Shown: in pieces, positions 40,757 through 51,506 of the stretch
How positions within the stretch are numbered: the first letter of the stretch is position 1
Layout: each line of letters starts with the position of its first letter
Source: Deltaproteobacteria bacterium
GTDB lineage: Bacteria; Myxococcota; Kuafuiibacteriia; Kuafuiibacteriales; Kuafuiibacteriaceae
DNA: 64,000 nt
Direction: 5' to 3'
Assembly (NCBI GenBank): GCA_016703535.1
Contig: JADJBV010000001.1
Location: 4,764,001-4,828,000 of the forward strand
Translations under genes and position numbers: made by a program
The notes under the pieces: generated by a model
The model's database searches: none
What the model saw: only the letters and a program-made list of their open reading frames with translations
What the model was told of the DNA's origin: nothing

Positions 40757-41968
40757 TCACAACCAGATCGACTGGAGCTCTGGCATCGGCGCGTCTTCGG
40801 CCAAGGTCAGGGCGCCTTCGAGGGCCAGGCGGCCGACCAGCAGATCGGCCACGGCGTGGGGCATCACCGACGCCATGTGCGCCTTGGCCTCCCGCATCCA
40901 CTTCTCGACCGGATAGTCTTGGACGAAGCCCGCGCCCCCCAAGACCTGCACCGCTTGATTGGTCACCACCATCGCGCCCTCGTGGGCCTCGGCGATGGCG
41001 TAGGCGGCCCGACGAACCGCGTCCGGCTCTTGATGATCGAAGGCGAAGGCGGCCCGCTGCACCAGGCCTCGCATCACCTCGACCCGGGTCATCAGGTCGG
41101 CGATCAAAAAAGCGATCGCCTGAAAATGAGCGATGGGCTTGCCGAAGGCTTGGCGATCGGCGGCATAAGCGCGGGCGTGTTCGGCAGCGGCCCGGGCCAA
41201 ACCGACGCTGCGGGCCGCGCTGATCACCGAAAGACGCCCGACCGCATCGAAGAGGCCCACTTCCAGCGATCGATCGGCCCTCGACAACTGGGCCTCTTTC
41301 GGGAGCACCACGTCTTCGAAGGTGGCGGTCACGACCTTGGCAGCGCCAAAGGCCAAGCCGGGAGAGGCTTCGGAGAAACGCAGGCCCGATGGGCGAGTGT
41401 CGGCGGCCGACGGCACCACCAACGCCGCGGGCCGAACCGCTCCGTCTTTAGACTCGAGGCGCACCAACACCAACAGGTGCTCGGCCTGACCGCCCAGACG
41501 CACCTCGGTCTTCTTTCCATTCAAGCGAAGGCTGCCGTCGGGCGCTTCCACCGCCGTCGCCGCGAAGGTCCCGACCCTGGGCTTTTGATCGACCCACGCC
41601 ACCGCGCCGCGCCCGCCGCGCTCCAACATCGGGCGCAAGATCCGCTCGGCTTGCGCTTCGTTGCCGAGGGCCAACAACAAGACCCCGAAGGCCCCGGGGC
41701 CCGGCATCGCCAGGGTCAGCGGCAGATCTCCGGCGGCCAACTCCTCCTCGACGATCACCTGGGCGCCCAACCCTTGGCCCAAGCCGCCCACCCCTTCGGG
41801 CAAGGCCAAACCGGCGAACCCCAGGCTCAGGTAAGCCTCGCGAAGCCCGGCCGGCAGGGCCCCGGACTCCTCGGCGGCCCGACCCGCAGGCCGAAGGAGG
41901 GTCTGGGCGAACTCCCGGGCTGTCCCTTGGAACAGCTCGAGCTCCCCCGAAATCTCGAAGGTGATCAT
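40757..41968 (-). CDS. Acyl-CoA dehydrogenase-like protein, atypical C-terminus
   Basis: The 403-residue protein matches the ACAD family in its C-terminal helical bundle: YAADRQAFGKPIAHFQAIAFLIADLMTRVEVMRGLVQ and QVLGGAGFVQDYPVEKWMREAKAH. The usual EGT catalytic segment after REAK is replaced by MASVMPHAVADLL, so the normal catalytic Glu is not seen there. The middle (DGSLRLNGKKTEVRLGGQAEHLLVLVRL) is a loose FAD-domain match. Such proteins occur as the paired subunit of heteromeric ACADs (as in actinobacterial sterol catabolism), suggesting that it partners the ACAD encoded 10 bases downstream. Confidence 0.8.
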   Translation of the reverse strand: MITFEISGELELFQGTAREFAQTLLRPAGRAAEESGALPAGLREAYLSLGFAGLALPEGVGGLGQGLGAQVIVEEELAAGDLPLTLAMPGPGAFGVLLLALGNEAQAERILRPMLERGGRGAVAWVDQKPRVGTFAATAVEAPDGSLRLNGKKTEVRLGGQAEHLLVLVRLESKDGAVRPAALVVPSAADTRPSGLRFSEASPGLAFGAAKVVTATFEDVVLPKEAQLSRADRSLEVGLFDAVGRLSVISAARSVGLARAAAEHARAYAADRQAFGKPIAHFQAIAFLIADLMTRVEVMRGLVQRAAFAFDHQEPDAVRRAAYAIAEAHEGAMVVTNQAVQVLGGAGFVQDYPVEKWMREAKAHMASVMPHAVADLLVGRLALEGALTLAEDAPMPELQSIWL

Positions 41969-41990
41969 GGGCTAACCTCACGAAAGTCGC

Positions 41991-42054
41991 GGAGTGTAGA
42001 GTGGCACTCCATGGTTTCGGGGGCAGTCTGGCGGCCCTTTGACTGGGAAGTCAA
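41991..42054. promoter_or_regulatory. Two inverted repeats upstream of the acyl-CoA dehydrogenase operon
   Basis: GGAGTG-N8-CACTCC (41991-42010) and TTGACT-GGGA-AGTCAA (42039-42054) lie 22-86 bases upstream of the first ACAD gene. Both are perfect with 6-bp arms. TTGACT could also be a -35 element on either strand. They are candidate operators for a fatty-acid responsive repressor; no regulator gene is adjacent. Confidence 0.35.
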
Positions 42055-42082
42055 CGCGGGGCCGGGCGAGGCAGCGCCCTCT

Positions 42083-42682
42083 CTAAGTATGGGGGGCGCG
42101 GGGCCCGACGATGCGGGCCGCGGCGATGGAGCTCGAAAGTTCTTTGATTTCAACCAGGTATCGCTCGCGCAGGTTGGCCAGGAGGCCCTCCAGCGTCGAA
42201 CCTGGGGTGGCGCCGAGGGCCACCGAAACGCGATGGATCACGCCGCCCACCGCCAGGGCGAGGCGAGGTTCACTGCCCAGCCGACGCGGTCCGGCGCCGA
42301 TGCCCTCGATCCGAAAGCCGTCCCGTCCGTAGAGCTGGATCCGTTGGCCCCGATCGTCGCCTCGGGCCCAATCGATGGGCACCCGGACCGGCCCGGGCGG
42401 TCCCCGTTCGCAGGGGGACAACGGCTCAGGCCCCCGGGGAGGTTCGTCCGCCGCCTCCAGCACCCGGTTCCTTCGGACGATGGTCTCCCGGCGCAGGACC
42501 TCCGCCAAGGATCCGGATTTCATCGTGTTTCCCGGGTTCACGAAGGCGGTGATCGGCCGCAGATCGAGGGACGGCGGGGTGCCCGGCGGGGCCATGGGTC
42601 GCCGACGCCCCGGCGCCCGGCGGGCCCAAGGCGAGGGCACGTCCACCAACGTTGCCCCTGAATGTCCTCCGTTATCCGACAT
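42083..42682 (-). CDS. Hypothetical protein, soluble
   Basis: From the ATG at 42682 (MSDNGGHSGATLVDVPSPW) the product has 199 residues. The first ~60 are Pro/Arg-rich and look disordered. A folded region follows with PVRVPIDWARGDDRGQRIQLYGRDGFRIEG and a helical C-terminus (GSTLEGLLANLRERYLVEIKELSSSIAAARIVG). No signal peptide or membrane span. An ATG at 42706 is possible but adds a hydrophobic octet overlapping the promoter area. No family recognised. It is divergent from the 42787 gene; about 100 bases separate them. Confidence 0.55.
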   Translation of the reverse strand: MSDNGGHSGATLVDVPSPWARRAPGRRRPMAPPGTPPSLDLRPITAFVNPGNTMKSGSLAEVLRRETIVRRNRVLEAADEPPRGPEPLSPCERGPPGPVRVPIDWARGDDRGQRIQLYGRDGFRIEGIGAGPRRLGSEPRLALAVGGVIHRVSVALGATPGSTLEGLLANLRERYLVEIKELSSSIAAARIVGPRAPHT

Positions 42683-42786
42683 TAGCGCCAATGTGAGTAT
42701 CGCCACTTCGGGCGTCGGGTTGCGTTCGGCCGATACGAAAACTGGCGGATCCCGCCGGGCTCCCTACAGTGGGGGGCGTGAGGGCG

Positions 42787-43236
42787 ATGGTGCGATACCT
42801 GGTGATCTTGTCCGCGGTGGTGGGCCTGGCCTGGCTCGCCGTCGCGGTGCCGATCGGCGATCGCCCCCTCTACGGGCACCTGACCCACGGTCGGCCCGCG
42901 GCCTGGTGGGCCAGCACCAAGCGGTTTTTCGTCGAGCTTTGGCCGAAGGACGCCCCGCCGACGAAGCCGGAAAAGAAGCCCAAACGCCGGATCGCCGACG
43001 TGCCGAAGAAGGCGCCGCCGATCCAGACCGACAAAGGCGCCACCCGCCGGGTCGCGCTGTTGGGTGAGGCCGCCAAACAGGTGGAGAAGGCGCCGAGCTC
43101 GGTCGTCGCGGCGAAACCGGCGGCGGCCAAACCCGTCGCGGCCAAGCCCGTGAAGGCCCGGATCGACGAACGGATCTCTCCTGGCAACAAGAAGGCCCTC
43201 GACGCCTTGGTGGCGAACCGCGAAGCTCGCCGCTGA
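42787..43236 (+). CDS. Membrane-anchored Lys/Ala-rich protein upstream of rhomboid
   Basis: One N-terminal membrane span (YLVILSAVVGLAWLAVAVP, about 3-21) is followed by a charged, Lys/Pro/Ala-rich region (KPEKKPKRR, then the KPAAAKPVAAKPVKA repeat) and a short helix. No catalytic motif is visible. Start choice is uncertain: the ATG at 42787 is used, but GTG at 42778 and 42769 are in frame. Its stop overlaps the start of the next gene (TGATG), so it is the first gene of a three-gene operon ending in a rhomboid protease. It may be a cofactor or substrate of that protease. Confidence 0.6.
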   Translation: MVRYLVILSAVVGLAWLAVAVPIGDRPLYGHLTHGRPAAWWASTKRFFVELWPKDAPPTKPEKKPKRRIADVPKKAPPIQTDKGATRRVALLGEAAKQVEKAPSSVVAAKPAAAKPVAAKPVKARIDERISPGNKKALDALVANREARR

Positions 43237-43709
43237 TGCGGATCTCGGCGGCGCGCCCGCGCCGTGCCCGCTTGGGCGCGGTCGACTACTACAAGCTGAT
43301 CGTGACCGTGGTGATGTTGGGCCTTTTGACCGGGACCTTGTCTTGGTTGCAGGGCCGCTTTGACAGCGCCGACCACCAAAAGGCCACCAAGTTGGTGCGG
43401 GACTACCAAGGCAAAAAGGACGGCCCGAACATCGAGCAGCTGGTGTTGCGGCGCCATCCTTACGCGAAGAGCGCCGATCTTTCCTGGACCAGCGAGATCA
43501 TCTCTTCGTGTCTCGGTCACGTGCGGGTCACCGGTTATGTTCCGGCCAAGGCTGGGCACCCCAACAAGAGCTACGCCTTCGACGTGGATCTGACCGGAGA
43601 TCCGGGGCCGACCATCCACCCCACCGATCCCGAGACCATCGAGATCATCAAGGGCCTCACCGCGACCAGCACCCAGGCCACGGCGCCACGGAGCGACGAT
43701 GCCGGCTGA
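43236..43709 (+). CDS. Single-span membrane protein, middle gene of rhomboid operon
   Basis: A basic N-terminus (RPRRARLG) precedes one membrane span (YKLIVTVVMLGLLTGTLSWLQG, about 19-40) and a soluble domain of about 115 residues. The domain has one Cys (SSCLGHVRVTGYVP) and mixed alpha/beta character. The N-terminal signal-anchor with positive residues predicts the domain outside the cytoplasm. It overlaps the previous stop by TGATG and the rhomboid start by 11 bases. No family recognised. The coupled arrangement suggests a complex with, or cleavage by, the rhomboid. Confidence 0.6.
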   Translation: MRISAARPRRARLGAVDYYKLIVTVVMLGLLTGTLSWLQGRFDSADHQKATKLVRDYQGKKDGPNIEQLVLRRHPYAKSADLSWTSEIISSCLGHVRVTGYVPAKAGHPNKSYAFDVDLTGDPGPTIHPTDPETIEIIKGLTATSTQATAPRSDDAG

Positions 43710-44820
43710 GGTGTTGACCTGTCCCAAGTGTGGGGCCTTGATCACCCCTCAGCTTTCCCGCTGCCGGCGTTGTGGAACCTACCTGCACGGCACCAAGGTG
43801 GAGGGCTTCGTCTTCGAGAGCCTCTTGCCCGAGGGCCTGCGTCACTCGCCGGGCACCGGGCTGATCTTGGTGGTCTGCGTCCTCTACTACGCCTTGATGG
43901 TGTTGTTGGCCGGCTTCGATCAGCTCCTCGCCTTCTCCGGCTTCACCTTGGATCAGCTGGGCTCCACCGACGGCGTCGCCATCTTGCGGGGCGAATATTG
44001 GCGCTTCGTGACCAGCATCTTCACCCACGCCAACCTGATCCACTTGGCCTTCAACATGTCGGCCCTCAACTCGGCCGGGCCGCTGGTCGAAGAGATGTGG
44101 GATCGCAAGAAGATGTTGTTGATCTACTTGGTCAGCGGCGTGCTCTCGATGGTCACCAGCCACGTCTTCGGGGCCTGGATCTTCGGCAACGTGCTGCACT
44201 CGTCGGTCGGCGCCTCGGGGGCGATCTCCGGGTTGATCGGCGCGGCGCTTTTTGGAGCCCGGCGGATGGGCCCCAACGGCCGAGCCGTGGCCCAAGGCAT
44301 GACCCGCTGGGCCATCTACATGGGCGTGTTCGGCCTGGCGGTCCCGGGCATCGACAACGCCGCCCACGGTGGAGGTTTTGTGGTCGGCGCCTTGTTCGGG
44401 CGCTTGGTCCCCTTGGGGCTGACCAAAACCGTGGCCGCCAACCGGGCCGCCTCGGTCGCCTTGATCTTGGCGCTCCTGGGGATCGGCGCTTCGTTTGCGC
44501 TCTTGATCGACCGGGTCCGGGGTCAACCGGTCGCCATGGAGGATGACGTTCACCCTCGCTCGATGTTCTTCTTCAGCACCTACGACGGGGCGGATCCCAA
44601 GTACTCCGGGCAAAAGCGGGCCTACGATTCTTGTTCGGATAAGATCCGGGACGGCGTCACCGGCGAGAAGGCGATCAAAGCCTGCGAGCTGGCGATCCGG
44701 GCCGTCCCTCACTTCCCGCCGGTGTACCTGAACCTGGCCGCCCTCTACGAGCAGGCCGGAGACCCGGAAGCCGCCAAAAAGCTGCGCTACATCGTGGGCC
44801 GTTTGCCTCAGGGCCGCTGA
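43699..44820 (+). CDS. Rhomboid-family intramembrane serine protease with zinc ribbon and TPR tail
   Basis: The N-terminal 30 residues form a zinc ribbon (CPKC, then CRRC; residues 8-26). Six or seven membrane segments follow. The catalytic dyad is present: Ser173 in GASGAISGLIG and His223 in DNAAHGGGFVVGALFG. HLAFNMSALNSAGP provides the conserved HxxxN of loop/TM2. After the membrane core a roughly 100-residue tail contains helical repeats (GEKAIKACELAIRAVPHFPPVYLNLAALYEQAGD), a TPR-like unit. It should cleave single-span proteins. It is coupled to two upstream single-span proteins, possible substrates or regulators. Its 3' end is 3 bases from the convergent lipoprotein gene. Confidence 0.9.
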   Translation: MPAEVLTCPKCGALITPQLSRCRRCGTYLHGTKVEGFVFESLLPEGLRHSPGTGLILVVCVLYYALMVLLAGFDQLLAFSGFTLDQLGSTDGVAILRGEYWRFVTSIFTHANLIHLAFNMSALNSAGPLVEEMWDRKKMLLIYLVSGVLSMVTSHVFGAWIFGNVLHSSVGASGAISGLIGAALFGARRMGPNGRAVAQGMTRWAIYMGVFGLAVPGIDNAAHGGGFVVGALFGRLVPLGLTKTVAANRAASVALILALLGIGASFALLIDRVRGQPVAMEDDVHPRSMFFFSTYDGADPKYSGQKRAYDSCSDKIRDGVTGEKAIKACELAIRAVPHFPPVYLNLAALYEQAGDPEAAKKLRYIVGRLPQGR

Positions 44821-44823
44821 CCT

Positions 44824-45648
44824 TCACTCCAAGGTCAACGGCGGCACGGGCGCCGGGAAGTGGAGGACCGAAAGTTCGAGGGGCGGCACGGTCAACCACT
44901 CTGGGCCGCCCCGCGCCGTCACCCCGACCCCAACATTGCCAGCCTGGAGCGCTCCCAACACCCCGGCGGGCACGACCGCGCTCAGGTTCGCGATCGGGAA
45001 GGTGCAGAAGGCCTGGTGGTAGGGGGTCCCTGCGCCGACCTCGGTGAAGGTGAACTCCAAGACGCCGGCGGCGACGGCACCGCTTGGGAGGGTCCAAGCC
45101 AACGCCAAAGGCTGGCCTCGGGAGTGGACCGCGCCCGGGGCCCAGAGTTGGAGCACCACGCCCGGGGGCGCAGTGATGGTGGCGCTCCAAGGCGCATAAC
45201 CGCTGGCGTCGCCTGCGGCCGTCAAGGTCAACACCTCACCGCCGATCAGGGTCGCGGTGGTGGAGCCCCGATGGTGAGGCGGCGGGATCACCACGCCACC
45301 GTCGACCCAAGACACGCTGATGGTCCCAGTGGGCACCGGCGGGCCACCGTCCCGAACGCCAGCGTCCGTCGGATAGACCTCGCGGACCACGCAGCCACCG
45401 CCACACCCAACGTTGGGGCCGATGCCTTCGACCACGGGGAGCGGTTCGTAGCGGCCGGCGACCCCAAAAGAGTTGTGGATGAAGGAGACGCTCATCGACA
45501 CCCCGGCGTCGAAGCCGGCATCACTGGGGCAGGCGCCCAGGGTGGAGGCGTCGATCCCGGGCTCGTCCAGCGGCGAGGTGTCGTCGCAGGCGGCGGACCC
45601 GAGGGCTAGGCCGAGGCCCAACAACAGCGGAGATCTTGGGCAGGCCAC
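44824..45648 (-). CDS. Putative lipoprotein, unknown function
   Basis: GTG start at 45648; the signal peptide ends with lipobox ALGSAAC (Cys about 21). The mature protein is beta-rich with a Cys-rich stretch near residues 80-90 (VGCGGGCVV) and Asp/Ala/Gly-rich spacers (PSDAGFDAGV, PTDAGVRDGG) common in myxobacterial surface proteins. Long Thr/Ala/Val-rich strands suggest a beta sandwich. No enzyme motif. It follows dnaE on the same strand after a 64-base gap. Confidence 0.6.
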   Translation of the reverse strand: MACPRSPLLLGLGLALGSAACDDTSPLDEPGIDASTLGACPSDAGFDAGVSMSVSFIHNSFGVAGRYEPLPVVEGIGPNVGCGGGCVVREVYPTDAGVRDGGPPVPTGTISVSWVDGGVVIPPPHHRGSTTATLIGGEVLTLTAAGDASGYAPWSATITAPPGVVLQLWAPGAVHSRGQPLALAWTLPSGAVAAGVLEFTFTEVGAGTPYHQAFCTFPIANLSAVVPAGVLGALQAGNVGVGVTARGGPEWLTVPPLELSVLHFPAPVPPLTLE

Positions 45649-45712
45649 GACCGCTCTACCGGCGTTCAGGGGCGCTGGGCCCCCTTTTCCCGGCGAAGGC
45701 GAGGGTGGGCGA

Positions 45713-49336
<3,624 letters not shown>

Positions 49337-49416
49337 GCGCCAATACCTTGGGGTCGGGAGGTCCCACGACCACTACCCGATGGGGATGCGTATCCTGGTG
49401 GACTCCCAAAACGGTA

Positions 49417-49839
49417 TTATGGTTTACCCGACACCACCCAGGAGCCGACGGCCTGGCGGACCCGGCCGGGTTTGGGGTCGGCGTAGGGTGTCTTCCAGCC
49501 CCGGCCCGGGCCACTCCAGCCGAAGATCCTGAGGTCGATCTTGCCGTTGCGGTCGAAGTGGACGCCCTCTTTTTTGAGGAGTTGGGCCTGGCGGGTCGGC
49601 CGGTCGACCTCACCTCGGGCCGAGATCCGGCCGCTGGCGTTCACCACCCGTTGCCATGGGATCACCTTGGCCTGTGCGCGATCCAGGTTTTTGAGGGCCG
49701 CGCCGACGGCCCGGGCGTAGCGGGGTGACACCACGTAGGTGGCGATCTGGCCGTAGGTCGCGACCTGGCCCCGGGGGATCAGCCGGGTCACCGCATAAAC
49801 GGCCTCAAAAAACTCTTCGTCGAGCCGGGGCATGTCCAC
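49417..49839 (-). CDS. atl: Alkyltransferase-like protein (ATL, non-enzymatic)
   Basis: The 140-residue protein is the MGMT/Ogt C-terminal DNA-binding domain: VYAVTRLIPRGQVATYGQIATYV, ARAVGAALKN, VIPWQRVVNASGRIS. The active-site PCHR motif of MGMT is replaced by PWQR (Trp62), so it cannot accept alkyl groups. ATLs (E. coli YbaZ, S. pombe Atl1) bind O6-alkylguanine and hand it to nucleotide excision repair. It lies directly upstream of dnaE (80-base gap) on the same strand; this neighbourhood may be coincidental. Confidence 0.88.
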   Translation of the reverse strand: MDMPRLDEEFFEAVYAVTRLIPRGQVATYGQIATYVVSPRYARAVGAALKNLDRAQAKVIPWQRVVNASGRISARGEVDRPTRQAQLLKKEGVHFDRNGKIDLRIFGWSGPGRGWKTPYADPKPGRVRQAVGSWVVSGKP

Positions 49840-49909
49840 CTTTAGCAGAGTGGCGGCGGCCGGGGCCTCGGACTTTTGGAGGGCCGGGACTTCGTGCCAC
49901 CATCGGCGG

Positions 49910-51433
49910 GTGAACGGTCGATGGTGGCTCGTGTTCGGCTGGGCCCTGGTGGCCTGCGGCGAAGAGACCGCCGGTTTTGCGCGGGTGGCCGCCAGCGGTT
50001 ATTTCGAGCCGGAGCGGGTCGACTTCGGCACCCAAGGCCTGGGCGCAACCCACAACCGAGAGCTCCTGTTCACCAACGCCAGCGGCGACGAGTTGTTGGT
50101 GACCGACGTGAGCTTCGATCCCCCCTTGGACGCCTACGCCGCCCGGCTGGCCGACGGCGCGACCTTAAAGGGCGCTCGTTTGGCCCGGGGCGAAGAGCGG
50201 ATGGTCCGGGTGATCTTTGGGCCCTCCGAGGAGCGCCGCTACGACACCACCATGTTGGTCACCTCCGAGAGCCTGCAGATCGCGCTGCCGATCATGGGCG
50301 CCGGCCGCTTGATCCCGCCCGCGACCTTGGCCCTGACCCCCAGCTCGATCACCTTCACCGATCCGATCGAGGTGGGTCGGGAAGTGCAACAGAACCTGCG
50401 CATGCAGAACGTCGGCGAGTTGTCGGGTCGGCTGGTGCGGATCGAGGCTTCGGCCGGGGTGCGCGTCGTCAACCGCGACGGCACGCCGGCTTCTCCTTCG
50501 GTGGAGATGGCGCCGAACGACTCGGTCGATCTGTCGCTGTATTATCGGCCGCTCTCCGAAGGTGCGCTCAGCCCGATCGTGCGGTTTCACACCGACGCCG
50601 ACGTGATCACCGAACTCCCAATCCGAGGGGACGCGGTCCGGGCCGGGGCCTTGAGCTGCGATACGAACCGGATCGACTTTGGCCCCGTGACCCGAGGCTC
50701 GACGATCCGAACTTCGATCCGCTGTGACGTCACGGGAGGGGCGTACACCTTGGCCAGCTTGGGCCTGGTGCCGACCGCTGAAGGTATGGCGATCGAAAAC
50801 GCCAGCGCCGGCCCGGACGCGCGCCTGACCCAGCTGACCTTCGACGTCTCCTTTCGGGCCAACGGCCTGCCCCGGGCCGTCATCGGCAGCGTGGAGATCC
50901 TGGCCGCCGCGGGGCAACGAGTGTCGATCCCAGTGAACGCATCGGTCGTGCCGCCGCCGGCGGGCCAAGCGGCCTTGAGTTTGACCCTCTCGTGGACCGC
51001 GCCCAACACCGACATCGATCTTCACCTGGTCCGGGCCGGCAACAACCCCTTCGCCGCCCCTCACGACTGCCACTTCGGCGCCAAAACGTTGGACTGGAAC
51101 CTGATCGGCGACGATCGAGACGATCCCTTCTTGGATCAGGACGACACCTTGGGCCCCGGCACCGAACAGATCACCATGCTCGACGGCGGAAGCGGCAGCT
51201 ACGAGGTTTGGGTCCAATATTACGCCCACCCGGCGGGGGCCCCCAACGCGGTCGATGTCGAGCTCAGCTATCAGCTGACCGGTGGCGCGATGGGCCTGCG
51301 CACCCGCACCCTCAACACCTGCGGCAACATGTGGCACGTCGGCACGATCCGCTTCGATCAGCAGCCGCCGACCTTCACCGCCGCCGACACCGAAACCAAC
51401 GTCTACGCGAGCGAAACCGATCGCTGCTTGTGA
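49910..51433 (+). CDS. Choice-of-anchor-D (ASH-like) lipoprotein
   Basis: A GTG at 49910 gives a signal peptide with lipobox LVAC (Cys about 16). A longer frame from 49832 overlaps the ATL gene and lacks a signal. The mature protein has several ASH/choice-of-anchor-D beta-sandwich units (for example VDFGTQGLGATHNRELLFTN and ITFTDPIEVGREVQQNLRMQNVG), then a C-terminal DUF2135-like domain (LSLTLSWTAPNTDIDLHLVRAG, SYEVWVQYYAHP). Such domains bind protein partners or carbohydrates at the cell surface. It is followed after 73 bases by the subtilisin gene, perhaps in the same unit. Confidence 0.72.
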   Translation: MNGRWWLVFGWALVACGEETAGFARVAASGYFEPERVDFGTQGLGATHNRELLFTNASGDELLVTDVSFDPPLDAYAARLADGATLKGARLARGEERMVRVIFGPSEERRYDTTMLVTSESLQIALPIMGAGRLIPPATLALTPSSITFTDPIEVGREVQQNLRMQNVGELSGRLVRIEASAGVRVVNRDGTPASPSVEMAPNDSVDLSLYYRPLSEGALSPIVRFHTDADVITELPIRGDAVRAGALSCDTNRIDFGPVTRGSTIRTSIRCDVTGGAYTLASLGLVPTAEGMAIENASAGPDARLTQLTFDVSFRANGLPRAVIGSVEILAAAGQRVSIPVNASVVPPPAGQAALSLTLSWTAPNTDIDLHLVRAGNNPFAAPHDCHFGAKTLDWNLIGDDRDDPFLDQDDTLGPGTEQITMLDGGSGSYEVWVQYYAHPAGAPNAVDVELSYQLTGGAMGLRTRTLNTCGNMWHVGTIRFDQQPPTFTAADTETNVYASETDRCL

Positions 51434-51506
51434 ACCCCGGTCGGACGATCGTCCGAGGGGGCCGTCGTCTTCGAACCTGGCACGAGACTTGTTTCACTGC
51501 TGAGGC

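Noticed and set aside
40712..42661. 649-codon plus-strand frame opposite the acyl-CoA dehydrogenases
   Set aside because: The product is Gly/His/Arg/Gln-rich without domains. The minus-strand ACAD motifs are real.
49417..49839. Annotation as O6-methylguanine-DNA methyltransferase
   Set aside because: The acceptor Cys is replaced by Trp (PWQR), so it is an alkyltransferase-like protein.
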